64,000 nt of DNA from Verrucomicrobiota bacterium. GTDB lineage: Bacteria; Verrucomicrobiota; Verrucomicrobiia; Limisphaerales; UBA1319. Positions 26,262 through 35,207 of this stretch are shown here, one piece after another. A program made the translations under genes and the position numbers. The notes under the pieces were generated by a model that was not told where the DNA came from, did not search any database, and saw only the letters and a program-made list of their open reading frames with translations. The stretch lies in the NCBI GenBank assembly GCA_022711435.1, contig JAKLFB010000012.1:62001-126000 (forward strand), read 5' to 3'. Each line of letters begins with the position of its first letter. Within the stretch, counting starts at the first letter, position 1.

Positions 26262-28343
26262 CTACCGGGCGCGGCTCCCGCGGATCAACTCGTCCGCCAA
26301 ACTGTCGGCGCCATACACCCGCCGCAGCGCCTCGATTATGCCCTGCGAATGGACCGCCACCGCCCGCGCCTTTTCTTCGGTGTATTGGTAATCGAGGACG
26401 AGGGATTGGATGTTCCCGTCGAAGATGATTCCGACCAGCTCGCCCTGGCGGTTGACGACCGGGCTGCCGGAGTTGCCGCCGATGATATCCGCCGTCGAGA
26501 CGAAGTTGAGCGGGGTCGGAGGGGAGAGGCGGCTGCGCTGGTCGATCCAACGCTGGGGCAGATCGTAGGGCGGCCGGCCTTGGTGGGAGGCCCAGCGCTC
26601 GTAGAGGCCGCCCATGGTGGTCTGGAAGGGAACAGACCGCCCGTCCTCGCTGTAGCCTTTCACCACGCCGAAGGCCAGACGCAGGGTGAAAGTCGCATCC
26701 GGATATTGGCTTGCGCCTTCGAGCGCGAGCCGGGCTTGGGCGATCCGGGCATGGGCCTGCGCCTGGATCTCGTTCTGGACGTCGATGGCGTCGCGCGCCG
26801 CCCGTGCCTCGGCGTCCACCAGCCGCGCGAACTCGATCATCGGATCGCGCGCGGCGTGCATCGCTGCCTTGCCCCCGTCATAGAGCCGGCGGCGCACCTC
26901 GATCTCCTTCACCTTCGTGCCGCGGACCAGCTCGGCCGCCCGGCCGCGCGGCGGCTGCCCCGCCAGCGCCTTCCGAACCAGTGGATCGCCGGCCCCTGCC
27001 CGCATCGCCAGCCACGTCAGCCCTTGGGCCAGCAGCTCGATCTCGTATTCGTCGTAGATCGGCCGCGCGGAAAACAGCTCCAGCTCGAGGGATTCGCGGC
27101 TGGCCTCGCGGAACTCGCTCAGGCGGCCGCCATCGGGCTTCTCTCGCTCCTCGGCCGCGCGCAGCAGGGTCCGCGCGATCTCGAACAGGCTGGATCGGAA
27201 ACCGTGCGCGGCTTCGAGGAGCCGGTATCGCAAGGCGTGCGCGTCGATGGCATGCTGCGCGGCGGCGATCCGATCCCATGCGGCATCGGCGCCCCTCAGC
27301 TCGGGATGGCCCCGGATGGCTGCGCGAAGCCGGGCCTCATCGGCCTCCCGGCCGGGAAACAATGCCGGATCCAGCAGGCCCGCCAGGCCGCCCAGGCGCG
27401 CCTTGCGCCGGTTCTGCACGCCGAGCAGATCGTCCCGGGCAATCCGCGCGTTCTCCTCCTCCCGCGCGCTCCAGGCTGCCAGGTTCACCTCGCGGTAGCA
27501 CAGCCATTGGAGCAGATACGCGTAATCCCACTCCCTCAGGCTCGCCAGCTCCGCCACCGTCAGCCCCCGGTCCGTGTGCCCGGGATGCCCCGCCACGAAC
27601 ACCAGCTCGCCCTCCGCCGCCCCCGACGCGCTCCATCGGACGAAATCGCGCGTGCGCGCCGGCCGGCCGTCCTCGTAGACGCGAAAAAAGCAGATGTCCA
27701 GATCGTGGCGCGGGTACTCGAAGTTGTCGGGATCGCCCCCGAAGAACGCGATCTGCTGCTCGGGCGCGAACACCAGGCGCACGTCCGTGTAGCGCTTGGA
27801 CCGGTAGAGGTGGTACTGGCCGCCCTGGTAGAGCGTCACCACGTCGCTCCGCAGGCCCGTCCGGTCCAGCGACTCCTTCTCGATGGCCGCGATCGCCTCG
27901 CTGCGGGCCCGGAAGGCCGCCGCCGCCGAATCGCCCGGGCCGACAGCCGCATTGACCCGATCGGTCACGTCCTCGATGCTCATGAGCACGTTGAGCTCGA
28001 GGTCGTGACAGCGTTTCTCCTCGTCCCTCGTCCGCGCGTGGAAGCCATCCCGGAGATAATCGTGCGCCGCATCGCCAAACTTGGCCAGCGCGTCGGCGCC
28101 GACGTGATGATTGGACATCACCAGGCCGTCCTCGGAAACGAACGCGCCCGAGCCGCCGCTGTTGAAACGGACGCACGATCTCTGCAGGCGCTCGAGCCAT
28201 GCATCGCCGGCCTCGAAGCCGTGGCGCTCCTGCAGCAGCCGCCGCGGGGGATGGTTGAACAGCCACATTCCCTCGTCCGCCGGCAAGGGCGTCCCCGCCC
28301 AGGCCAGCAGGGCGAGGATCCAGAGATGGCGATGCGCGATCAT
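26262..28343 (-). CDS. S46-family dipeptidyl peptidase (DPP7/DPP11-like)
   Basis: 693 residues: signal peptide (HLWILALLAWAGTPLPA), then DEGMWLFNHPPRR, the hallmark opening of S46 peptidases. Catalytic triad: His in VMSNHHVGADA (near 80), Asp in FFGGDPDNFEYPRHDLDI (near 210), Ser in GGNSGSPVVNRQGELVG (near 623). These chymotrypsin-fold enzymes with an inserted helical lid remove dipeptides from extracellular peptides in the periplasm or at the surface. DPP11 prefers acidic P1 and DPP7 hydrophobic P1; the residue that decides this precedes the catalytic Ser region and cannot be assigned safely here. It overlaps pssA by 4 bp and sits directly downstream of it. Confidence 0.92.
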   Translation of the reverse strand: MIAHRHLWILALLAWAGTPLPADEGMWLFNHPPRRLLQERHGFEAGDAWLERLQRSCVRFNSGGSGAFVSEDGLVMSNHHVGADALAKFGDAAHDYLRDGFHARTRDEEKRCHDLELNVLMSIEDVTDRVNAAVGPGDSAAAAFRARSEAIAAIEKESLDRTGLRSDVVTLYQGGQYHLYRSKRYTDVRLVFAPEQQIAFFGGDPDNFEYPRHDLDICFFRVYEDGRPARTRDFVRWSASGAAEGELVFVAGHPGHTDRGLTVAELASLREWDYAYLLQWLCYREVNLAAWSAREEENARIARDDLLGVQNRRKARLGGLAGLLDPALFPGREADEARLRAAIRGHPELRGADAAWDRIAAAQHAIDAHALRYRLLEAAHGFRSSLFEIARTLLRAAEEREKPDGGRLSEFREASRESLELELFSARPIYDEYEIELLAQGLTWLAMRAGAGDPLVRKALAGQPPRGRAAELVRGTKVKEIEVRRRLYDGGKAAMHAARDPMIEFARLVDAEARAARDAIDVQNEIQAQAHARIAQARLALEGASQYPDATFTLRLAFGVVKGYSEDGRSVPFQTTMGGLYERWASHQGRPPYDLPQRWIDQRSRLSPPTPLNFVSTADIIGGNSGSPVVNRQGELVGIIFDGNIQSLVLDYQYTEEKARAVAVHSQGIIEALRRVYGADSLADELIRGSRAR

Positions 28344-29203
28344 GGAGATCCGTTGCCCGGGGCGGGCGGCTCGTCGTCATCCTCGATCCCGTGCCGGATC
28401 CGGCTCGAGATGAACGGCCGCGCGAACCCGTAGACCAGGTAGGCCCCGAACACGAAGGGGAGCACGATGGGGAGCACCCGGTTCCGCAGGATGATGAAGA
28501 ACCCGATCGTCATGATGATGATCACCATGCGGGTGAACGTCGGGCTGGTGCGCCAGTCGAACGCCTTGAACGACGGGTACCGCACGTGGCTCACCATCAT
28601 GAACGAGAGGAAGATCATCAGGACCGGCAGCGCGTACCGCCAGAAGCCGGCCTGAAAATTCCGCTCGTCCCACCAGAGCAGGAACAGGGTCAGCGACGCC
28701 ACCAGGCCGGCCGCCGCCGGGATCGGGAATCCCAGGAACTGCTTGCTGCCCACCCCGGGGCTCATCGCCGCCAGGCAGTTGAACCGCGCCAGGCGCAGCG
28801 CGCCGCAGATCAGGTAAATCGACGCCAGGAACCAGCCCACCTCCGGATGCTCCACAAACACGTCCCGCAGCACGATCCGGTGCACCAGAAACGCCGGCGC
28901 CACCCCGAACGAGACCAGATCCGCCAGCGAGTCGAACTCGCGCCCGAACGGGCTTTCGTAGCCGCCCAGCCGCGCCACACGCCCGTCCAGCAGATCGAAG
29001 ATGCACGCCAGCAGGATGTAAAACATCGCGTGCCGGATCGCGGAGTTGAAATCGGCCGCCGACGGGTCCGCCTCGACGATCTTGGTCAGAGCCAGGAAAC
29101 CGCAGAAGAGGTTCCCGGCCGTCAGGAGGTTCGGCAGGCAGTAGATCCGCAGCCGCGCTTCCTGTTCGGGCGTCTGCGTGAAAGAAGGTTCCGGGCTGGA
29201 CAT
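28340..29203 (-). CDS. pssA: CDP-diacylglycerol--serine O-phosphatidyltransferase
   Basis: Integral membrane CDP-alcohol phosphotransferase that makes phosphatidylserine. 287 residues from the Met at 29203 (MSSPEPSFTQTP), where PNLLTAGNLFCGF begins the first membrane helix; the open frame extends 55 codons up into psd without membrane character. The signature D-G-x2-A-R-x8-G-x3-D-x3-D is present as DLLDGRVARLGGY then GREFDSLAD. About eight hydrophobic helices follow. It lies 5 bp downstream of psd in the same operon, so this organism makes phosphatidylethanolamine by the PS route. Confidence 0.92.
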   Translation of the reverse strand: MSSPEPSFTQTPEQEARLRIYCLPNLLTAGNLFCGFLALTKIVEADPSAADFNSAIRHAMFYILLACIFDLLDGRVARLGGYESPFGREFDSLADLVSFGVAPAFLVHRIVLRDVFVEHPEVGWFLASIYLICGALRLARFNCLAAMSPGVGSKQFLGFPIPAAAGLVASLTLFLLWWDERNFQAGFWRYALPVLMIFLSFMMVSHVRYPSFKAFDWRTSPTFTRMVIIIMTIGFFIILRNRVLPIVLPFVFGAYLVYGFARPFISSRIRHGIEDDDEPPAPGNGSP

Positions 29204-29208
29204 AAGGG

Positions 29209-29895
29209 TCAAATCCGATGCGCCACGATGCTCTCGCCGCCCCGCACGCGGTCGCCGAGCTTGACCTCGAGCGGCAGGTTCAACGGGAGATACACCTCGC
29301 ACCTCGAGCCGAACTGGATCAGGCTGATCCGCTCGCCGCGCGCCACGGTCTCGCCCTCCTGGATCCACGGGACGATCCGGCGCGCCAGGACGCCCGCCAC
29401 CAGCCGCACCCCGATCCGCAAGCCCGGATGCTCGACCGACTCCAGGCCGATCATCACGTTCTCGTTCCGGGCCGCCGATTCCAGCTGGGTCGCCGCCAGG
29501 AACACGCCCGGATGATGCCGCACATACACCACCCGGGCCGACAGCGGCGCCTTCTGCACATGGACATCCAGCGGCGACATGAACATCGAGATGCGCCGGC
29601 AGCGGCCCCCCAGAAACTCGGTCTCATCGATCTCGTCCACGACATCCACCCGCCCGTGGGCCGGCGAGAGGATCGCCCCCGGCGCCCCCGGCACCGCCGG
29701 ATCCGGGTCCCGGAAGAAGAAGAGCGTGAACCCGGCCAGCACGATCCACAGGGCAAACATCACCGACGCGGCCAGCGTGATCGCCGATCCGATCACCACC
29801 GCCGTCACGCCCGCCCCCAGCAGCACCAGCATGCCCACCAGCGTCCATAGTATGATCCGGCCGGCTGCCTGCCCCGCTTTGCCCTTGTGCCTCAC
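29209..29895 (-). CDS. psd: phosphatidylserine decarboxylase
   Basis: 228 residues, the short archaeal/Gram-positive-like class. Two N-terminal membrane segments (ILWTLVGMLVLLGAGVTAVVIG; SVMFALWIVLAGFTLFFF) precede FRDPDPAVPGAPGAILSPAHGRVD. The conserved MSPLDVHVQKAPLSARV follows, and the self-cleavage site is FGSRCEVYLP near residue 195, where the Ser becomes the pyruvoyl group. It converts phosphatidylserine to phosphatidylethanolamine in the inner membrane and is the first gene of the psd-pssA operon. Confidence 0.92.
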   Translation of the reverse strand: MRHKGKAGQAAGRIILWTLVGMLVLLGAGVTAVVIGSAITLAASVMFALWIVLAGFTLFFFRDPDPAVPGAPGAILSPAHGRVDVVDEIDETEFLGGRCRRISMFMSPLDVHVQKAPLSARVVYVRHHPGVFLAATQLESAARNENVMIGLESVEHPGLRIGVRLVAGVLARRIVPWIQEGETVARGERISLIQFGSRCEVYLPLNLPLEVKLGDRVRGGESIVAHRI

Positions 29896-29997
29896 CCGCC
29901 CACACTACCCCCAACGCACCCCCGCCGCAAAGCCCAAATCCCGCCGCAACTAATCGCGGGCTCGACTCGAACCGGGTTCCACGTTAGAAAGCGGTTG

Positions 29998-31812
29998 GTG
30001 TCGCGTTGGTCTCAGATCCTGCCATCACTGGCGCAGCGCGCGCGCGCCTACCTTCGAGGTCATTGGGCGGCGGCGCTGAAGATGCGGGAGCGCCTTCGGC
30101 TGAACGAGGCGACGATCCACCTGTTGCTGGCGTGCGGTGTTGGGGTGCTCGGCGGCCTGGTCAACCTGGCGTTTTCGGGCGCCTACCATGGGCTGGCGCA
30201 TCTGATCCAGGCGGGGCCGGCCGGGATCGGGGATGGCATGGCGCGGATGCCCTGGTGGCGGTGGGCGCTCACGCCCGCCGTGGGCGGGGTGATCGCCGGC
30301 GCGATCCTGGTCTGGGGCCGCCGGTGGGGCGGCGGCCGGCGGGACAGCAACCTGCTCGAAGTCGTGGTCGCGGGGGACGGCCGGCTGCCGTTCCGGCAGA
30401 ACCTGTTCAAGGCCTTGTCGTCGCTGGTGAGCATCAGCTCGGGCGCGTCGATCGGACGGGAGGGTCTGATCACGCAGCTCACGGCCACGCTGGCATCGAA
30501 GTGGGGGCAATGGGCTCGGTGGCAGCCGTATCGGCTGCGGCTGCTGGTGGCCTGCGGCGCGGCAGCCGGCCTGGCCGCCGCCTACAACGCACCCCTGGGC
30601 GGCGCGGTGTTCGCGGCGCAGATTGTCCTGGGCAACTTCGCGATGAATCTCTTCGCGCCGCTGGCGCTGTCGGCGCTGGTGGCCGCGATGGTCTCGCGCT
30701 CGTTTTTCGGGATCGATCCCTGGTACCAGGTCGAGGGGTTTGCCTTCAGCCGGCTGGGCCAGCTGCCTTGGTTTCTGGTTCTGGGGGCTTGCGCGGGCCT
30801 GGTGGGCGCGCTGTTCCTGAAGCTGCTTGACCTGAGCCGCGGCTGGTTCGCCCGAATGCCCCCGCATGATTGGGCGCGGCTGGGCGCGGCCGGGCTGGGC
30901 GTGGGCGCTCTGGCCATCGTCTACCCCGAGGTCTGGGGCAACGGATACGAGGTCACCCACCGCATTGTCCACGGCGCGGTTCCCCTCGGGATCCTGGGAG
31001 GGCTGTTCGGCGCCAAGCTCATCGCCACGGTCGTCACGGTGGGCGCCGGCACCGTGGGCGGTGTGTTCACGCCGACCCTGTTCCTGGGGGCGACGCTGGG
31101 CTCGGCGATGGGCATGCTCCTGCACCATTGGGGATGGGCGCCCGACCTGCCCGTCCAGGCGTTCGTGCTGACCGGCATGGGAAGCGTTCTGGCCGCCACC
31201 ATGCACTCGCCCCTGCTGGCTATCATCCTCGTGTTCGAGCTGTCGCTGAACTACTCCCTCATGCCGCCCCTGATGCTGGCCTGCATCGTGTCCGCCCTGG
31301 TGGCGCGCCGCCTGCACCGGGACTCGATCTACACGGAGCCGCTGCGCCGGCGCGGGCTCGAGGTCCATGGCGAGAGCCTCCAGCCGGGCGACGCCATGCA
31401 GCGCACGGTGGGCGACCTGATGCGCGAGCCGGTGCCTCCGGTGGCCCTGACGGCCGGGTTCCGCGAGCTGGCGGACCGTTTCCTGAGCTGCTCGAACAAT
31501 TTTCTGCCGGTGGTGGATCTGGACGGGCGGCTGGTGGGCCTGGTCGCCCTCCAGGACATGAAAGAGCACCTCAACGCGGGCCAGGAGCTGCGCGGGGTGA
31601 TCGCGTATGACCTGATGCGCCCGCCGCCGCCGGCCCTGACGCCCAACCAGCGGCTCCTGGCGGCGCTGCCGGCCCTCCTGGCCAGCGAGCAGCGCCACCT
31701 GCCGGTCGTCGACAGCCTCGCCCGGCAGCGCCTGGTCGGCAGCATCGTCCGCGCCGAGGCCCTCGGCCTGCTCTCCGAAGCCATCGCCGTCCGCTCCACC
31801 CCCGAGTCATGA
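29998..31812 (+). CDS. ClC-family chloride channel/antiporter with CBS pair
   Basis: About 604 residues. The membrane part has ClC selectivity-filter signatures: GASIGREGLITQL (the GREG motif), GAAAGLAAAYNAPLGGAVFA, and VGAGTVGGVFTPTLFLGAT (GxFxP motif). After the membrane core two CBS motifs follow (VGDLMREPVPPVALTAGF...LPVVDLDGRLVGLVALQDM; AYDLMRPPPPALTPNQR...LPVVDSLARQRLVG), which usually bind adenine nucleotides and gate transport. The start is uncertain: a GTG at 29998 preceded by AGAAAG is used, but an ATG at 30082 or the far-upstream GTG at 29887, inside the divergent psd gene, are alternatives. Whether it is a channel or a proton antiporter cannot be told; the gating Glu of GREG is present. 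Confidence 0.88.
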   Translation: MSRWSQILPSLAQRARAYLRGHWAAALKMRERLRLNEATIHLLLACGVGVLGGLVNLAFSGAYHGLAHLIQAGPAGIGDGMARMPWWRWALTPAVGGVIAGAILVWGRRWGGGRRDSNLLEVVVAGDGRLPFRQNLFKALSSLVSISSGASIGREGLITQLTATLASKWGQWARWQPYRLRLLVACGAAAGLAAAYNAPLGGAVFAAQIVLGNFAMNLFAPLALSALVAAMVSRSFFGIDPWYQVEGFAFSRLGQLPWFLVLGACAGLVGALFLKLLDLSRGWFARMPPHDWARLGAAGLGVGALAIVYPEVWGNGYEVTHRIVHGAVPLGILGGLFGAKLIATVVTVGAGTVGGVFTPTLFLGATLGSAMGMLLHHWGWAPDLPVQAFVLTGMGSVLAATMHSPLLAIILVFELSLNYSLMPPLMLACIVSALVARRLHRDSIYTEPLRRRGLEVHGESLQPGDAMQRTVGDLMREPVPPVALTAGFRELADRFLSCSNNFLPVVDLDGRLVGLVALQDMKEHLNAGQELRGVIAYDLMRPPPPALTPNQRLLAALPALLASEQRHLPVVDSLARQRLVGSIVRAEALGLLSEAIAVRSTPES

Positions 31813-31888
31813 CGCTGCCCGCCGATATCGCCCCGGAGCCGATAATGAGGCTTGCCAAACCTCGAATGCTTGAGTTTGCTTGGCGTCT

Positions 31889-32716
31889 ATGAATGCGAAA
31901 CCGGTCATCGTGCTGTTGGTCATTCTGTGCCTCGCCCTGGCCGCGGCGCTGATCTACGGCCTCTACAAGACCAAAGGCGAAATCTCCGATTTACAGACCG
32001 CGCTCGTCGATCGTTCCAACAACTGGCGCACCGCCGAGACCCAGCTCGGCCAGGCGCGGCAGGATCTGACGCTTCTCCGCCAGACGCTGGACGAACGAGT
32101 CGCCGAGCTGCTCGATACCTCCAACCGGCTCGTCAGCACCACGCGCCAGCTCACCAAGCTCGAAGCCGATTCCAAGGCCGCCGCCCAGTCGGCCCGCCAG
32201 GAGATCGCCAGCCGCGACACCAAAATCACCGAGCGCGACGCCAGGATCGCCGAGCTCGAATCCGAGCGCGACAATCTCACGCAGCGAATGAACAGCCTGC
32301 GCAGCGACATCACCGGCCTCGAATCCCAAATTGCCGACACCGAGCAGAAGCTGGCGGCCTCCGAGGGCGACCGCGCGTTCCTCCTCTCGGAGCTCAAACG
32401 CCTCCAGTCCGACAAGGCCGACCTCGAGCGCCAGCTGAACAATCTCTCCACCCTTCGCGAGCAGTACCGCCGGCTGCGGGAGGAGGTCTCCGTCGCCCGC
32501 CGCCTCGAGTGGATCCGCCAGGGGCTTTACGGATCGACCGCCAAGGGCGCCGAACGCCTCAAGCAGCAGACGCCCCAGCCCGTCACCGCCACCAACGGCT
32601 ACCCTCTCAATGTCGAGCTCCGCCAGGATGGCACCGTCCGAATCACACCTCTGCCTTCGGATTCCGCCCCCGCGGCCGAGCCGGTGACCGCCACCAACAC
32701 CCCCGCCGCACCGTGA
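31889..32716 (+). CDS. single-pass membrane protein with long coiled coil
   Basis: 275 residues: N-terminal membrane anchor (VIVLLVILCLALAAALIYGLY), a ~170-residue predicted coiled coil rich in Glu/Gln/Arg/Leu heptads (LGQARQDLTLLRQTLDERVAEL; ARIAELESERDNLTQRMNSL; LSELKRLQSDKADLERQLNNL), a short WIRQGLYGSTAKG helix, and a low-complexity Pro/Ala/Thr tail. No enzyme motif. The stop overlaps the GTG start of the beta-lactamase/NamZ gene (GTGA), so the two are coupled, suggesting an envelope role. Function unknown. Confidence 0.7.
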   Translation: MNAKPVIVLLVILCLALAAALIYGLYKTKGEISDLQTALVDRSNNWRTAETQLGQARQDLTLLRQTLDERVAELLDTSNRLVSTTRQLTKLEADSKAAAQSARQEIASRDTKITERDARIAELESERDNLTQRMNSLRSDITGLESQIADTEQKLAASEGDRAFLLSELKRLQSDKADLERQLNNLSTLREQYRRLREEVSVARRLEWIRQGLYGSTAKGAERLKQQTPQPVTATNGYPLNVELRQDGTVRITPLPSDSAPAAEPVTATNTPAAP

Positions 32717-35142
32717 ACCTTCGCCCCGGACTGCCGGGCGGGTCCCGCCCGCCCCGGGCTCGCACGGACACGGTCGCCAGGTCCATCGGATTGACCTTGC
32801 CCCTCGGCCTGGCGCTCCTGGCCGCTCTCGCCTGCCCCAGCTGCCGCACGCCCTCTCCCGCAACGCCCGAGCTCGCTCCGGCGAAGGTGGCCGAGATCGA
32901 CGACGCCATCGAAAGCGCGGTCGCAGCCGGCCGCACCCCGGGCGGCGTCTTCTGGATCGAGCGCACCGGCCGGGCTTACCACCGCGCCTACGGCCAGCGC
33001 GCCATCCGCCCCGCCCCGGAGCCCGCCGCCGAAGACACCATCTACGACCTCGCCTCGCTCACCAAGGTCCTGGCCACGACCCCCTCGATCATGCTCCTGG
33101 TCGAGCGCGGCCAGATCGATCTCGATGCCCCCGTCCAGCGTTACATCCCCGAGTTCACCGGCGAGGGGCGGGAGCTGGTTGCGATCCGCCACCTGATGAC
33201 CCACACGTCCGGGCTGCGCCCGGGCCTGAGCCTGACTCCGGCCTGGACCGGCGCCGTGCATGCCATCCAACTCGCCTGCGCCGAGAAGCTCACCACCGCC
33301 CCCGGCGCCGCCTTCCGCTACAGCGACATCAATTTCATCCTCCTCGGCGAGGTCGTAGGCCGCGTGTCCGGCACCCCGCTCGATCAGTTCGCCGAGCGCG
33401 AAATCTACCGGCCTCTCCGCATGAAGGACACGGGCTTCCGGCCGCCGGCGGACTGGATCGCGCGCATCGCCCCCACGGAGCAGACCGGCGACGTCATGCT
33501 GCGCGGCGTGGTCCACGATCCCACCTCGCGCGCGATGGGCGGGGTGGCCGGCCATGCCGGCCTTTTCTCGACGGCTGCGGACGTGGCGCGCTTCGCGCGG
33601 ATGATGATCCAGGAAGGCTGCCTCGACGGCGTGCGCCTGTTCCAGCCGGCCACGGTGCGGCTCATGACCACGGTCCAGACCCCGCCCGAAGTCCCCTGGC
33701 GCCGCGGGCTGGGATGGGACATCGACTCCGGATATGCGCGGCCCCGCGGGCAGTGGTTCCCGGTCGGATCCTACGGGCACACCGGCTGGACGGGCACGGC
33801 GATCTGGGTGGACCCGTTCTCGAAGACGTTCTGGCTGTTCCTGGGCAACCGCGTCCATCCGGATGGCAAGGGCAACGTGCTCGAGCTGTGGAGCACCCTG
33901 GGCTCGCTGGCCGCCGAGTCGGTCGTCGGCTTCAATTTCGCCGGCGTGCCCGGATCGCTCCCGCGCCGGCCCGAGCCCTCCCCATCGGGCGCCGCCCCGG
34001 CCCGCGAACCCGACGCCGCCGTCCTCAACGGCATCGACGTCCTCGCCCAGCAGGGGTTCGCCCCCCTCCAGGGGCTCAAGATCGGGCTCATCACCAATCC
34101 CACCGGCATCGACCGCCAGCGCCGATCGACGATCGATTTGCTGCACCAGGCTCCGGGCGTCCAGCTCCGCGCCCTCTTCAGCCCCGAGCACGGCATCCGC
34201 GGCGACCTCGACGAGAAGATCGGCGACAGCGTCGATTCCGCCACCGGCCTGCCGGTCTACAGCCTCTATGGCGAGACCCGCCAGCCATCGCCGGCGCAGC
34301 TCCAGGGGCTCGATGCGCTCGTGTTCGACATCCAGGACATCGGGACCCGCTTTTACACCTACATCTCCACCCTCGGGCTCGCCCTCGAAGCCGCCGGCAA
34401 GCAGCCGCTCCCGATCTTCGTGCTCGATCGCGTCAACCCCATCAACGGCATCGCCGTCGAGGGGCCCGTGCTCGATGGGCCCGCCACTTTCACCGGATTC
34501 CATCCCATCCCCGTCCGCCACGCAATGACGGTCGGCGAGCTGGCGCGGATGTTCAACCAGGAGCGGAAATTCGGCGCCGACCTGCGGGTGATCCCCGTTC
34601 AGGGCTGGAGGCGCTCCCTCTGGTTCGACGAGACCGGCCTTCCCTGGATCAATCCCTCGCCCAACATGCGCAGCTTGACCGAGGCGGCGCTCTACCCCGG
34701 GATCGGCCTGCTCGAGATGTCGGCCTTGTCGGTCGGGCGCGGCACCGGCACGCCGTTCGAGGTGATCGGGGCGCCGTATATCGACGAGATCCGCCTGGCA
34801 TCCGAGCTGAATCGGGCGGGTCTGGCGGGCGTTCGGTTCGTCCCGATCCGGTTCACCCCCGTCGCCAGCAAGTTCAAGGGCCAGGAATGCCGCGGCGTCA
34901 ACATCCTGCTCACCGATCGCGACCGCTGCCAGCCGATCCGCGTCGGGCTGGCGATCGCGCGCCTGCTGCACCGCGATTACCCCGGCCAGTTCCAGCTCGA
35001 GAAGCTCAACACGCTGCTTGTCCACCCGGCCACGGTCCAGGCCGTGCGCCAGGGCAAGCCCGTCGCCGAGATCGAATCGAGCTGGAGCCGCGCCCGCGAG
35101 GAGTTCGCCCGGCGCCGGGCGTCCTTCCTCCTCTATCCTTGA
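32713..35142 (+). CDS. namZ: fusion of beta-lactamase-fold hydrolase and NamZ (DUF1343) exo-muramidase
   Basis: 809 residues from the coupled GTG start. An exported N terminus (IGLTLPLGLALLAALACPSC, possible lipobox) precedes a serine beta-lactamase-like domain (about 45-390): SxxK in YDLASLTKVLA, YSD in RYSDINFILLGEVVG, a KTG-equivalent HTGWTGTA. A Pro-rich linker follows, then a DUF1343 domain (about 425-809): KIGLITNPTGIDRQRRST, LFSPEHGIRGD, FDIQDIGTRFYTYISTLGLA, LDRVNPINGIAVEGP, MRSLTEAALYPGIGLLEM. NamZ removes terminal MurNAc from peptidoglycan fragments, and its genes commonly adjoin beta-lactamase-like (AmpH/esterase-type) genes. Here both are one polypeptide, so the likely job is cell-wall turnover and recycling in the envelope. 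Confidence 0.85.
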   Translation: MNLRPGLPGGSRPPRARTDTVARSIGLTLPLGLALLAALACPSCRTPSPATPELAPAKVAEIDDAIESAVAAGRTPGGVFWIERTGRAYHRAYGQRAIRPAPEPAAEDTIYDLASLTKVLATTPSIMLLVERGQIDLDAPVQRYIPEFTGEGRELVAIRHLMTHTSGLRPGLSLTPAWTGAVHAIQLACAEKLTTAPGAAFRYSDINFILLGEVVGRVSGTPLDQFAEREIYRPLRMKDTGFRPPADWIARIAPTEQTGDVMLRGVVHDPTSRAMGGVAGHAGLFSTAADVARFARMMIQEGCLDGVRLFQPATVRLMTTVQTPPEVPWRRGLGWDIDSGYARPRGQWFPVGSYGHTGWTGTAIWVDPFSKTFWLFLGNRVHPDGKGNVLELWSTLGSLAAESVVGFNFAGVPGSLPRRPEPSPSGAAPAREPDAAVLNGIDVLAQQGFAPLQGLKIGLITNPTGIDRQRRSTIDLLHQAPGVQLRALFSPEHGIRGDLDEKIGDSVDSATGLPVYSLYGETRQPSPAQLQGLDALVFDIQDIGTRFYTYISTLGLALEAAGKQPLPIFVLDRVNPINGIAVEGPVLDGPATFTGFHPIPVRHAMTVGELARMFNQERKFGADLRVIPVQGWRRSLWFDETGLPWINPSPNMRSLTEAALYPGIGLLEMSALSVGRGTGTPFEVIGAPYIDEIRLASELNRAGLAGVRFVPIRFTPVASKFKGQECRGVNILLTDRDRCQPIRVGLAIARLLHRDYPGQFQLEKLNTLLVHPATVQAVRQGKPVAEIESSWSRAREEFARRRASFLLYP

Positions 35143-35207
35143 TCGCCTCGGCCGCGGGCGGCGATCGGGATGGGACGCCGGCTGCGCAGAAAAGCCCGGG
35201 CTTGGCC

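Noticed and set aside
26229..28433. 734-codon plus-strand frame opposite the S46 peptidase
   Set aside because: Antisense shadow; the peptidase triad is unmistakable on the other strand.
31850..31885. Imperfect hairpin CAAACCTC/GAGTTTG as the ClC terminator
   Set aside because: Short stem with a bulge and no T-tract; it overlaps the ribosome-binding region of the next gene.
31852..32712. Upstream extension of the NamZ fusion frame
   Set aside because: It overlaps the coiled-coil gene out of frame and is Arg/Pro-rich; the coupled GTG at 32713 with a signal peptide is the better start.
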